From contig JAAXGZ010000068.1 of NCBI GenBank assembly GCA_012271135.1, forward strand, positions 1-35,223: a stretch of DNA of 35,223 nt, read 5' to 3'. The notes below the pieces were generated by a model. The model was not told where the DNA came from. It did no database searches and was given only the letters and a program-made list of their open reading frames with translations. Made by a program: the position numbers and the translations under genes. Shown here piece by piece: positions 1 through 6,686 of this stretch (within the stretch, counting starts at the first letter, position 1; each line of letters opens with the position of its first letter). The stretch is from Caldilineales bacterium. Its GTDB lineage: Bacteria; Chloroflexota; Anaerolineae; Caldilineales; Caldilineaceae.

Positions 1-24
1 TTTCAACGAAAGTGAAACAGTGCC

Positions 25-56
25 CCCGGTTTCGATCAGACCCGGTTTCGATCAGG
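25..56. repeat. 16-nt tandem direct repeat, two copies
   Basis: Two adjacent copies of a 16-base unit (CCCGGTTTCGATCAG followed by A in the first copy and G in the second) occupy 25-40 and 41-56. They lie just beyond the stop codon of the higA-type gene that ends at 82. No function is apparent. Confidence 0.6.
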
Positions 57-81
57 CAATGCTATCATGCCAATCCACGGC

Positions 82-1284
82 CTACACCTCCTCAAACTGC
101 TGACGGACCTTGCCGGACCCAACCAGTTGTGAGAGGAGCCGGTAGTTGCCGGTCTCATACCGCACCCGACCGGCGACGATGGCCGGATGAATGCCAACCT
201 TGTTTGCGAAGTAGATCACGTCCAAGGTGGTCGGCTTGTCCCGGAGCATGCCTTGGTCCCACTCATCTTGAGGGATGAGCGCATCCTGCGCCCACCCATC
301 GGCCTCGGCTTCGTGGGCGTCATTGCCTGGAAGCTCCAGGTCGTCGACAAAGCCTTCGGGACGGTCGCCAAGGTGGCATCCTAGATGCGCCAGTTCATGC
401 AGGAGACAGAACCAGAAATTGTCGATGCGATCGTAGCGAAGAGTCAGACCGATGACAGGTGGCTTTCCCGGCAGGTGGAAGACGGCTCCATCCAGGTGTG
501 TCTTCGGGAGGTGGCGCTCCACCCGCAGAACAATCCCGTGGTCGGCGAGGTAGTCCCGTGCCTTCAGGGGTCCATCTTCCAACGGGCTCAAACGCGCGAC
601 GGCTGCCAGAAAATCGGGGGTGACGGTCCCTAGTTGATACGGAGTACCGGGCGGTCCATCGTTCGCGGAGGCGAGCACCTGCCAGCACCAGGCCCGCAGG
701 GCGTAGGGGTCCGTCTTGGCGTTAATGCGCTGTTGGCCGTTCTTGCGGTAGAGCGGAACCGCGGCGAGCGCATCGGAGCCGCCGGCGCGGTCGAGAAGCC
801 CTGCTACCAGTTCGCTCGCCCGGCTCTTCAAGTCGGGTGGATTGGGGATCCATCCGCGCTTTGCCATTGACTTCAAGGGAAAGCGTGCGGCAGCCAGACC
901 GGCGAGCGACCCGTCATTGTCCGGTGTCGGCTTTTGCAACAACACCTCGGCGGGAATGGCAAGGTGCTCGTGAAGGGCGCGCGCCATGGACATTGTGATC
1001 GGACGCTTGCCCGAGAGCACCTCGGAGACCCGGGCGCGACTTCCGATGTAGGGAATCAGGTCACGCGGAGTCAGGTCCTGCTGGTCCATGCAGAACTTGA
1101 TGGCGGCGACCGGATCAGGGTAGCCGAAGGAGTAGTGCTTGTCTTCGTAGACCTCGACAAGGGTAACGAGCACTTCAAGCTCTTCCTCTTCGGATGTCCC
1201 ATCGCGGGCATCCATCAGTTCGGTGACACGCGCCAGGGCGGCTTCGTAGTCGGCTTCGGTGCGAATCGGCCTAACGTCGACCAT
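82..1284 (-). CDS. higA: HigA-type antitoxin fused to an ImmA/IrrE metallopeptidase domain
   Basis: This 400-residue protein begins MVDVRPIRTEADYE, the usual opening of HigA-type antitoxins. It has a helix-turn-helix at about residues 68-95 (LTPRDLIPYIGSRARVSEVL) that should bind the operon promoter. The C-terminal half looks like an ImmA/IrrE zinc peptidase: HELAH at 296-300 is an HExxH motif, and HEAEADGWAQ around 324-333 can supply the third zinc ligand. The start at 1284 is chosen because a good ribosome binding site (GGGAGGTG) lies 5 bases upstream and the family N-terminus fits. The gene overlaps the end of the upstream toxin gene by 70 nt. By family knowledge the protein neutralises HigB and autorepresses; whether the peptidase is active is not shown. 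Confidence 0.85.
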   Translation of the reverse strand: MVDVRPIRTEADYEAALARVTELMDARDGTSEEEELEVLVTLVEVYEDKHYSFGYPDPVAAIKFCMDQQDLTPRDLIPYIGSRARVSEVLSGKRPITMSMARALHEHLAIPAEVLLQKPTPDNDGSLAGLAAARFPLKSMAKRGWIPNPPDLKSRASELVAGLLDRAGGSDALAAVPLYRKNGQQRINAKTDPYALRAWCWQVLASANDGPPGTPYQLGTVTPDFLAAVARLSPLEDGPLKARDYLADHGIVLRVERHLPKTHLDGAVFHLPGKPPVIGLTLRYDRIDNFWFCLLHELAHLGCHLGDRPEGFVDDLELPGNDAHEAEADGWAQDALIPQDEWDQGMLRDKPTTLDVIYFANKVGIHPAIVAGRVRYETGNYRLLSQLVGSGKVRQQFEEV

Positions 1285-1580
1285 GGTTGCACCTCCCGTG
1301 CATCGATACGGTTGTAGTCTGCGTGTGTGCCCACGAATCGGACAAACACGATCCGGTACTGGTAGTCGATTTTCGCGATCAGACGGTAGTGGTTTCCCCT
1401 GATGTTGAAGACCACACGGTTGTTGCCAACCATGTCGGCCTTGGGGAAGCTGGCCTTCACCTGCATCGGCGTAGCCCAATCCGCATGCCGCACCGTGCGA
1501 TACCAGCTGAGCAGCGGGTCCTCGGCGTTCGGGTGGCTCTCCCAGAATTTTCGCAGTGTTCGTCTGGCAATGATGCGCAC
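1215..1580 (-). CDS. higB: HigB family toxin (mRNA interferase) with C-terminal extension
   Basis: A 121-residue basic protein whose core matches the HigB family: RIIARRTLRKFWESHP at the start, a central VVFNIRGNHYRLIAKIDY and the signature FVRFVGTHADYNRID. HigB toxins are RelE-fold ribonucleases that cleave mRNA and are held inactive by HigA. I chose the GTG at 1580 because homologues begin with RII; a TTG at 1601 is possible but falls inside the operator. Family members usually end shortly after the IDA motif (about residue 94). Here the frame runs on for about 25 residues into the antitoxin gene, giving a 70-nt overlap. That could be a real extension or the result of a lost stop codon. Confidence 0.8.
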   Translation of the reverse strand: MRIIARRTLRKFWESHPNAEDPLLSWYRTVRHADWATPMQVKASFPKADMVGNNRVVFNIRGNHYRLIAKIDYQYRIVFVRFVGTHADYNRIDAREVQPWSTLGRFAPKPTTKPPWRVSPN

Positions 1581-1592
1581 GGTCGACTCTTG

Positions 1593-1617
1593 CGATCCCA
1601 ATATGGGATCGATTATA
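1593..1617 (-). promoter_or_regulatory. higBA promoter and palindromic operator
   Basis: Reading on the minus strand, a perfect -10 hexamer TATAAT lies at 1617-1612. It is followed at once by a 19-bp palindrome at 1611-1593 (CGATCCCA, 3-base centre, TGGGATCG). The palindrome covers the expected transcription start, the place expected for autorepression by the HTH antitoxin. No convincing -35 box is visible. The higB start codon follows 13 bases downstream. Confidence 0.65.
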
Positions 1618-1639
1618 TAACAATTTTAATGGAAACATT

Positions 1640-2148
1640 TCTCTACAGTCCCATAGGAGCTCACAGCCCCGAGGTGCCGATGGATGAGACCAGTCTCTCG
1701 ATCAAGGACAGCACACGGCCGGTGGCAACGTTCAAGGACATCTCCGGCGGCCTGGAGGTGTAGTGGACAGGCTCCGATTTCAATGGGGCGGCCTGATACG
1801 CCAACTTGGAGACCCGGGAGTGGAAATGAATCGATGGCAGAGCCGACTCCAGTCCGTCTCTGAGGACCACCGAGCCAGAATGCCGGCAGCGCGGATGCAA
1901 GCTGTCAGCCCTGCAGCGGTGGCATGGACAAAATTGGTGGTGCAGTCGTGGGACTAAAGAACATCCGCTTGCTCGTGTGGTCCGGGTAGCCGGAAACCGG
2001 TTACAGTCCGCGATGCGCGCCTAGCGACAATGGCCAAATTCCTATCCGGTCACTGCCTTGGGGAGGGGATGAAAGACAAAGCATCCCCAGGACTTGTGAC
2101 TGCCCGACAGGATGTTCCCAGACGGGATTCCGGACGGATTGGAGAATG
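1640..2148. other. Gene-poor stretch with a metH scrap
   Basis: I see no convincing gene in these roughly 500 bases. Short open frames exist on both strands but none resembles a known family or has a good ribosome binding site. The stretch contains the metH remnant described separately (1963-2016). It also has an inverted repeat GGGGATG/CATCCCC at 2065-2071 and 2082-2088, just downstream of the permease gene that ends at 2149. That could be a weak terminator for the transporter operon, but there is no run of T after it. Confidence 0.5.
1963..2016 (-). pseudogene. Decayed fragment of a metH activation domain
   Basis: Bases 1963-1985 are identical to 6913-6935 inside the intact metH of this window. 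The similarity continues to about 2016 with one 9-base (three-codon) deletion and scattered changes. Read on the minus strand it gives HRGL-stop-PVSGYPDHTSKR, against [18 protein letters not shown] in the real MetH. The motif belongs to the S-adenosylmethionine-binding activation domain. The in-frame gap and matching reading frame show that it derives from a metH coding sequence. The stop codon and lack of any flanking match show that it is dead. Confidence 0.7.
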
Positions 2149-3009
2149 TCAGCCTTTGACAGCTCCCGCCGTCAGACCCTGTATGAATTGGCGCTGGAAA
2201 ATGATGTAGACCACGATGACCGGTACGCTGATGATGGTGGCGCCGGCCATGATCAGGGCAAAGTCGCGCGTATACCTTGACTGGAAAAACATCAGCCCCA
2301 CGACCAGGGGACGCAGGCTCTCCCGCTGCATGAAGATCAGGGGCAGCAGAAACGAATTCCATGCCCCCAGAAAACTGAAGATGCCGAGTGTGACCATCCC
2401 CGGAGCGGTCAGGGGCAGCATGACCCGCCAGAAGACCCCGAACTCGTTGCAGCCATCCACCCGGCCCGAATCCTCCAGTTCGCGCGGCAGGCTTTGGAAG
2501 AAGGCACGCATGATGAATATGCCAAAGGGCAGGCCAATGGCGGTCTGGGGAATGATCATGGCCCAGTACGTACCCAGAAGCCCCGTATCCCGCAAGGTGT
2601 AGTACAGAGGGATCATGATGGACGTGAAGGGCAGGGTCAGACCCAAAAGAAACGCATAGAAAAGGGTCTGCCGGCCCCGGAAATAGTGCCGGGCAAACGC
2701 ATAGCCCGCCAGCGAGGACAACAGCAGCGTGAATCCGACGATGGGCACCGTGACAATCACGCTGTTCGTGAAGTACTTCGCGAAACGTCCCTGGACCCAG
2801 GCGTTGGCAAAGTTCTGCAGCGTGGGTTCCCGGGGCAGGGAAAGGGGAGTGTCCGCGATTTCCAGCGATGGCTTGAAGGCGGAGGACCACACCCAGACAA
2901 AAGGCATCAGACACAGGATGGCCACCATCACAAGAATGGCGTACTTGATCAGCGTCAGCAGGAAGGCTCCGCGGCGTCCGGAAGCGCGGGGGAGGGTGGC
3001 ACTGCGCAT
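2149..3009 (-). CDS. Sugar ABC transporter permease (MalG/UgpE type)
   Basis: A 286-residue inner-membrane protein with six predicted membrane segments, the first at about residues 20-45. Toward the C-terminus is the EAA loop (ELEDSGRVDGCNEFGVFWRV, about residues 186-205) that docks the ATPase of carbohydrate ABC importers. Length and order fit the second permease of CUT1 transporters. It lies 5 bases after the partner permease gene and so is surely co-transcribed with it and the binding protein. No ATPase gene is present here. Many Gram-positive and Chloroflexota CUT1 systems borrow a shared MsmX-like ATPase encoded elsewhere. The sugar cannot be told from the sequence. Confidence 0.92.
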   Translation of the reverse strand: MRSATLPRASGRRGAFLLTLIKYAILVMVAILCLMPFVWVWSSAFKPSLEIADTPLSLPREPTLQNFANAWVQGRFAKYFTNSVIVTVPIVGFTLLLSSLAGYAFARHYFRGRQTLFYAFLLGLTLPFTSIMIPLYYTLRDTGLLGTYWAMIIPQTAIGLPFGIFIMRAFFQSLPRELEDSGRVDGCNEFGVFWRVMLPLTAPGMVTLGIFSFLGAWNSFLLPLIFMQRESLRPLVVGLMFFQSRYTRDFALIMAGATIISVPVIVVYIIFQRQFIQGLTAGAVKG

Positions 3010-3014
3010 GACCG

Positions 3015-3908
3015 CTATTGCCCCCGTTCGCGCAACGTGATGAAGGTGTAGGACGCGACGAGCGAGAGCACCGTGATCATCATGGTCAGAGTGGCCCCGT
3101 AACCCGCTTCATTGAGTGTGAAGGCCTGGCGGTAGGTGTACGTCGCCAGTACATCGGTGGCGTTCGCGGGGCCTCCCTTGGTCGTAACGAAAATGATGTC
3201 GAAGACGTTGAAACCGCCAATCAGGGTGAACGCGGTGAGCATGGTCAGGACCGGAGCCAGCTGGGGCACGGTTACATGCCAGAAACGCTTGAACGACCCG
3301 GCTCCGTCGATCATGGCGGCATCATGAAGCTCCATGTCGATGCCTTGGAGCGCCGCCAGCAGTATGACAAAGCAGAAACCGAAATAGGCCCAGAGGCCTG
3401 CCAGCAGGAGGGCGTACAGAGCCCAGTCGTAATCGCCCAGCCAGCCGCGGGCCACCTGCTCCAAACCCACGTTCCGCAACACCACGTTGATGGGGCCGAA
3501 CAGCGGGTGGTAGATCCAGTGCCAAATGATGCCGACCACGACCGATGCCAGCACGACCGGCATGAAGAAAATCGTGCGGAACAGAGTGCGTCCCTTCACG
3601 CCGCTCCAGACGAGATTGGCCAGCACCAGGCCAATCACCACCGGTGTCAGAGTCCCCAGGGCGATCCAGATCAGGTTGTGGCGCAGGGACAGCCACATCA
3701 GGGGGTCCGCGAACATGTCCCGGTAGTTGGCCAATCCGATGAAGTTCTTGACCGGCTGGGCCCCGTCCCAATCCGTGAGACTGTAGTGGATGGTGTTGAC
3801 GAACGGCCACAGAACGAACAGCGCGTACACCAGCAAGGCGGGAAGGACGAACAGCAGGGGCAGGGCCTGGCGTCGCCAGCTGCGCCGCAGGCTGGGTCGA
3901 ACGCTCAC
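3015..3908 (-). CDS. Sugar ABC transporter permease (MalF/LacF/UgpA type)
   Basis: A 297-residue integral membrane protein. It opens with a basic stretch and a hydrophobic segment (LPLLFVLPALLVYALFVLWP), then a short periplasmic region (SLTDWDGA) typical of CUT1 first permeases. The EAA loop is at about residues 190-210 (GIDMELHDAAMIDGAGSFKRF). It forms the translocation channel with the permease encoded immediately downstream and receives sugar from the lipoprotein encoded upstream. The gene is separated from the binding-protein gene by 109 bases that contain a strong hairpin. Confidence 0.92.
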   Translation of the reverse strand: MSVRPSLRRSWRRQALPLLFVLPALLVYALFVLWPFVNTIHYSLTDWDGAQPVKNFIGLANYRDMFADPLMWLSLRHNLIWIALGTLTPVVIGLVLANLVWSGVKGRTLFRTIFFMPVVLASVVVGIIWHWIYHPLFGPINVVLRNVGLEQVARGWLGDYDWALYALLLAGLWAYFGFCFVILLAALQGIDMELHDAAMIDGAGSFKRFWHVTVPQLAPVLTMLTAFTLIGGFNVFDIIFVTTKGGPANATDVLATYTYRQAFTLNEAGYGATLTMMITVLSLVASYTFITLRERGQ

Positions 3909-3956
3909 AATCCACTCAGGCCCGTCGGGGATGGGGCCCCCGGGGGAAAGGCCGAC

Positions 3957-3987
3957 ACATCCGGGGGATGGGCCATCCCCCGGATGT
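3957..3987 (-). promoter_or_regulatory. Intercistronic hairpin in the sugar transporter operon
   Basis: A perfect inverted repeat with 14-bp arms (ACATCCGGGGGATG / CATCCCCCGGATGT) and a 3-base loop lies between the binding-protein stop (4018) and the permease start (3908). There is no T-run after it on the minus strand. It therefore looks more like an mRNA-stabilising or partially attenuating stem, which keeps binding protein in excess over permease, than a full terminator. Confidence 0.65.
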
Positions 3988-4017
3988 CCGTATCAGGTTC
4001 AGAGGCAACGGATTTGT

Positions 4018-5316
4018 CTACTCGGTGAGATTGACAACCTCGCCGGCCGCGATGGCCTCGTCCATGGCGGCCTGGAGCTCGGCCGCCACTTCTTCAGGGG
4101 TCTTGACACCCTCAAAAATGGCCGAGAAGCCGTCCCACTGCACCTGGTTGAAACCAGCAGGCACGACCACATCAATGTTGTAGCCCATGCTTTCAGCCTG
4201 TGATCCGATTATGTCCAGGGCCAGCACCAGCAGTGCCGGCAGGTCCAGGTTCGCCGTATCGACGGGATAGGCGGGCACCGCGTTGATCTCGGTGACCCAG
4301 GATGTGCCCATTTCGTCACCAATCAGGTAATCCAGGAATTCCAACACTGCGTCCGGGTGTTCGGTCGCGGAACTCACGACCCAGCCGGAGCCTATGCCGC
4401 CAGGGACCACAACGGGGTTGCCGTCGATGGAGGGCAGGAAGAAGAAGCCGATGGGTTCCGTGGTGTTGTCCGGATTGGACAGGGCCTCCACCAGCCAGGT
4501 GCCGCTCGGCAGCATGGCCGCCTTGCCAGTCTGGAACAGGGCCAGGCCGTCATCGTAGCTGACGGCGTTGAAGTCGTCCATGAAGCAGCCTGCGGCCGGC
4601 ATGTCCACGAAGAATTTCTGGATGGCATCCACCGTGTCCGGGTGATCCCAGGAATCAATACCGGAAATCATACGCGTCAGCCGGTCACGGCCCACCTTGT
4701 TGTTCATCACGATGCTGAACATGTGGTAGCTGGGCCAGCTGGACCCGTTGGTGAAGGCCAGCGGGATCAGGCCGGCTTCCTGGATCGGGGCACACATGGC
4801 GACCAGTTCCTCCCAGCTGTTGGGGATGCTCCAGCCATGCTCCTCAAACAGGCGCATGTTGTAGAAGACGCCAATGAACTCCAGTTCGTTGGCAATACCG
4901 TAGACGTGGCCGTCAAAGGTGCTGCGAGCCAGGGTCCAGGGATAGATGTGGTCCCAGCCCTGTTCGGTATAGGCCTCGTCCAAGGGCATGAGCAAGCCCG
5001 CCTGGGCCAAAACGCCGGCGAAGCCGGGCCCCAGATCGTAGTAGAAGAGGTCAGGGCCGGTTCCGGAACTGAGCGCAGTGCGGATCACATCCCGCATCGC
5101 CGCCGTAGTGTAGCTTTCCCGCACCACTTCAATTCGGTCCTGGCTATCGTTGAAACGGGCCACCAGGGCATCCATCTGGTCCGATACGTCGGGGAACTGG
5201 TCCCAGAACAGAATCTCGACCTTCTCGGGTCCTTCCTCCACTACCGGGACGCAGGCTGCCAGCAGCAAGGCGGCAGTCATGCCCAGTACCGTCAGCAACC
5301 ATAGAAATCTTTTCAT
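4018..5316 (-). CDS. Extracellular sugar-binding lipoprotein of ABC importer
   Basis: A 432-residue family 1 solute-binding protein. It starts with a lipoprotein signal peptide whose lipobox LAAC puts the lipid-anchored cysteine at residue 22. The mature part begins with the usual beta strand (VEILFWDQFPD), followed by DQMDALVARFNDSQDRIEV. GTGPDLFYYD is the common binding-lobe segment of sugar-binding proteins. The ATG at 5316 has a good ribosome binding site (GAAGGAG, 7 bases away). It delivers a sugar or glycoside to the two permeases encoded downstream. It is the first gene of the operon, so the promoter should lie in the region upstream of 5316. Confidence 0.93.
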   Translation of the reverse strand: MKRFLWLLTVLGMTAALLLAACVPVVEEGPEKVEILFWDQFPDVSDQMDALVARFNDSQDRIEVVRESYTTAAMRDVIRTALSSGTGPDLFYYDLGPGFAGVLAQAGLLMPLDEAYTEQGWDHIYPWTLARSTFDGHVYGIANELEFIGVFYNMRLFEEHGWSIPNSWEELVAMCAPIQEAGLIPLAFTNGSSWPSYHMFSIVMNNKVGRDRLTRMISGIDSWDHPDTVDAIQKFFVDMPAAGCFMDDFNAVSYDDGLALFQTGKAAMLPSGTWLVEALSNPDNTTEPIGFFFLPSIDGNPVVVPGGIGSGWVVSSATEHPDAVLEFLDYLIGDEMGTSWVTEINAVPAYPVDTANLDLPALLVLALDIIGSQAESMGYNIDVVVPAGFNQVQWDGFSAIFEGVKTPEEVAAELQAAMDEAIAAGEVVNLTE

Positions 5317-6044
5317 GTCACAACTCCTTCAATATGCACGGTTGGCCAAGGAACAATGAATAAACCTACAGAGTTAAGCGCGGACCGGAGCCGCGAAACA
5401 GCTTACGGAGACAACGCTACGGCTTGGGATGGGCCCGGTCACAGCCGTGCAACCACCCTGGCCATTTCGGATGAAGAGCAGCCTGCTTGAATTTCCGTGC
5501 GACCGGTATCGGATCATTCCATCCGGCAGCGGCCGCACAGGCTCGATGCACATGACGGTTGGCATGGGATGCACTGTACGCAGGCGCGTGAGTCCTGTCA
5601 AGTCAGTTCAAAGCAAGGCACTTTGGCAGCTTCATTGCATTGGGCCCGAGCCCGGCCCGGTCCGAGGCAGCAGTGAAAGGATGGCCGGCTCCGTCACCTT
5701 CCGGACTCGACCTGGCGGAACACCCGAGGCACCGCGGACACGGCCTGGGGAATCCGGACCGCCCCGTCGGCACCAACCTTCGGCCGGTTGGTGCCGACGG
5801 ATGAAGCCGCAGGTACACTTGGCCCGGGAACTGAAGACGGAGGCCGGCTCCCCCAACCGCCTGCACTTGACGGCAGTCACCATGGCCTGACGCAGGCGGA
5901 CAGGGCTGTGGGCGCGAGGGAGATGTGATAACAAACCCGGACCAAAATCAACGAAAAAATATCCCGATCATCTATTCACACAATTTGTCCGATGGCCCAT
6001 ATCTCCGTCCTTGCTTCGCACCAAGTCGAGCCAAGGAGATTTCC
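5317..6044. other. Divergent intergenic region, no gene
   Basis: About 730 bases separate the start of the sugar-binding lipoprotein gene (minus) from the HIT gene (plus). I see no protein of recognisable kind. The open frames in the middle are there partly because the region is GC-rich and contains a perfect hairpin (5764-5800). The bases nearest 5950-6000 are more AT-rich and probably hold the HIT promoter. The transporter promoter should lie around 5330-5450. Confidence 0.5.
5764..5800. repeat. Perfect 15-bp inverted repeat, 7-base loop
   Basis: The arms CCGTCGGCACCAACC and GGTTGGTGCCGACGG flank TTCGGCC. The element lies in a divergent intergenic region, more than 240 bases from either gene start, and has no T-run on either side. 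It is therefore not an obvious terminator for an annotated gene. It could be a regulator site, a REP-like element, or the terminator of an unseen small RNA. Confidence 0.7.
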
Positions 6045-6464
6045 ATGAATGGCAATTGCACATTCTGCGATATTGCAAATGGGACGCGCTCCGCGAGCGT
6101 TGTGTACGCGGACGAATTAACCATGGCATTTATCGATATTCGACAATTCCACTCCGGGCATACACTGGTCATCCCGCGACGGCACGTCGACGACATCCGT
6201 CATCTGGACGAAACAACGGGGGCCGCGGTCATGGCTACTCTCATACGTGTGACCCGCGCCGTCGATGCCGCTTTTCCCAACGACGGAATGAGCCTCTGGC
6301 ATTCAATCGGCCCCGCCGCTTTCCAGGAGGTACCCCACGTCCATTTCCATATTCATCCGCGCAAAACCGCGGACGGATTCCTGCGCGTGTACCCGCATAC
6401 ACCTCCCACCACAGATGAATTAACAAGAGACGAGTTCGCAGCGAGAATTCGTCTCTTCCTGTGA
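6045..6464 (+). CDS. HIT family nucleotide hydrolase/transferase
   Basis: A 139-residue histidine-triad protein. The N-terminal CTFC pair (residues 5 and 8) matches the zinc-binding cysteines of many bacterial HIT proteins. HSGHTLVIPRRHVDD is the usual family segment. The triad HVHFHIH is at 98-104, where the central histidine (100) attacks the alpha phosphate of nucleotide substrates such as adenosine 5'-phosphoramidates. The ATG at 6045 follows a clear ribosome binding site (AAGGAG) and gives the normal HIT N-terminus. It stands alone, divergent from the transporter operon and convergent with metH. Its substrate cannot be told from the sequence. Confidence 0.9.
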   Translation: MNGNCTFCDIANGTRSASVVYADELTMAFIDIRQFHSGHTLVIPRRHVDDIRHLDETTGAAVMATLIRVTRAVDAAFPNDGMSLWHSIGPAAFQEVPHVHFHIHPRKTADGFLRVYPHTPPTTDELTRDEFAARIRLFL

Positions 6465-6686
6465 CCGACTTCGGCCGCGTCCTGCCTGGCAGCACCTCCG
6501 AGGAAATCAAGGCAACCGGTAGCCGCGGCGTTGTCCCGGATTCCTTCCCTGCCCAGTCCCGGATCCGAGCGCGGCCATGGCCACCTTCCTCCCCGCCTAC
6601 CGGAAGCCCCGACGTCCCGTGTGAGTTGCCGACAGGTTCGCCCGGCTGGAGCCGAAGACCTGGTTCCAACTCCGCCCGGTGAACCC

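Noticed and set aside
2065-2088. Rho-independent terminator after the sugar permease gene
   Set aside because: The 7-bp stem has a 10-base loop and no T-run on the minus strand, so it is only mentioned within the gene-poor stretch.
5429-5934. Open frames on both strands between the sugar transporter and the HIT gene
   Set aside because: They overlap on both strands, contain the palindrome at 5764-5800 and resemble no family; no ribosome binding site was seen.
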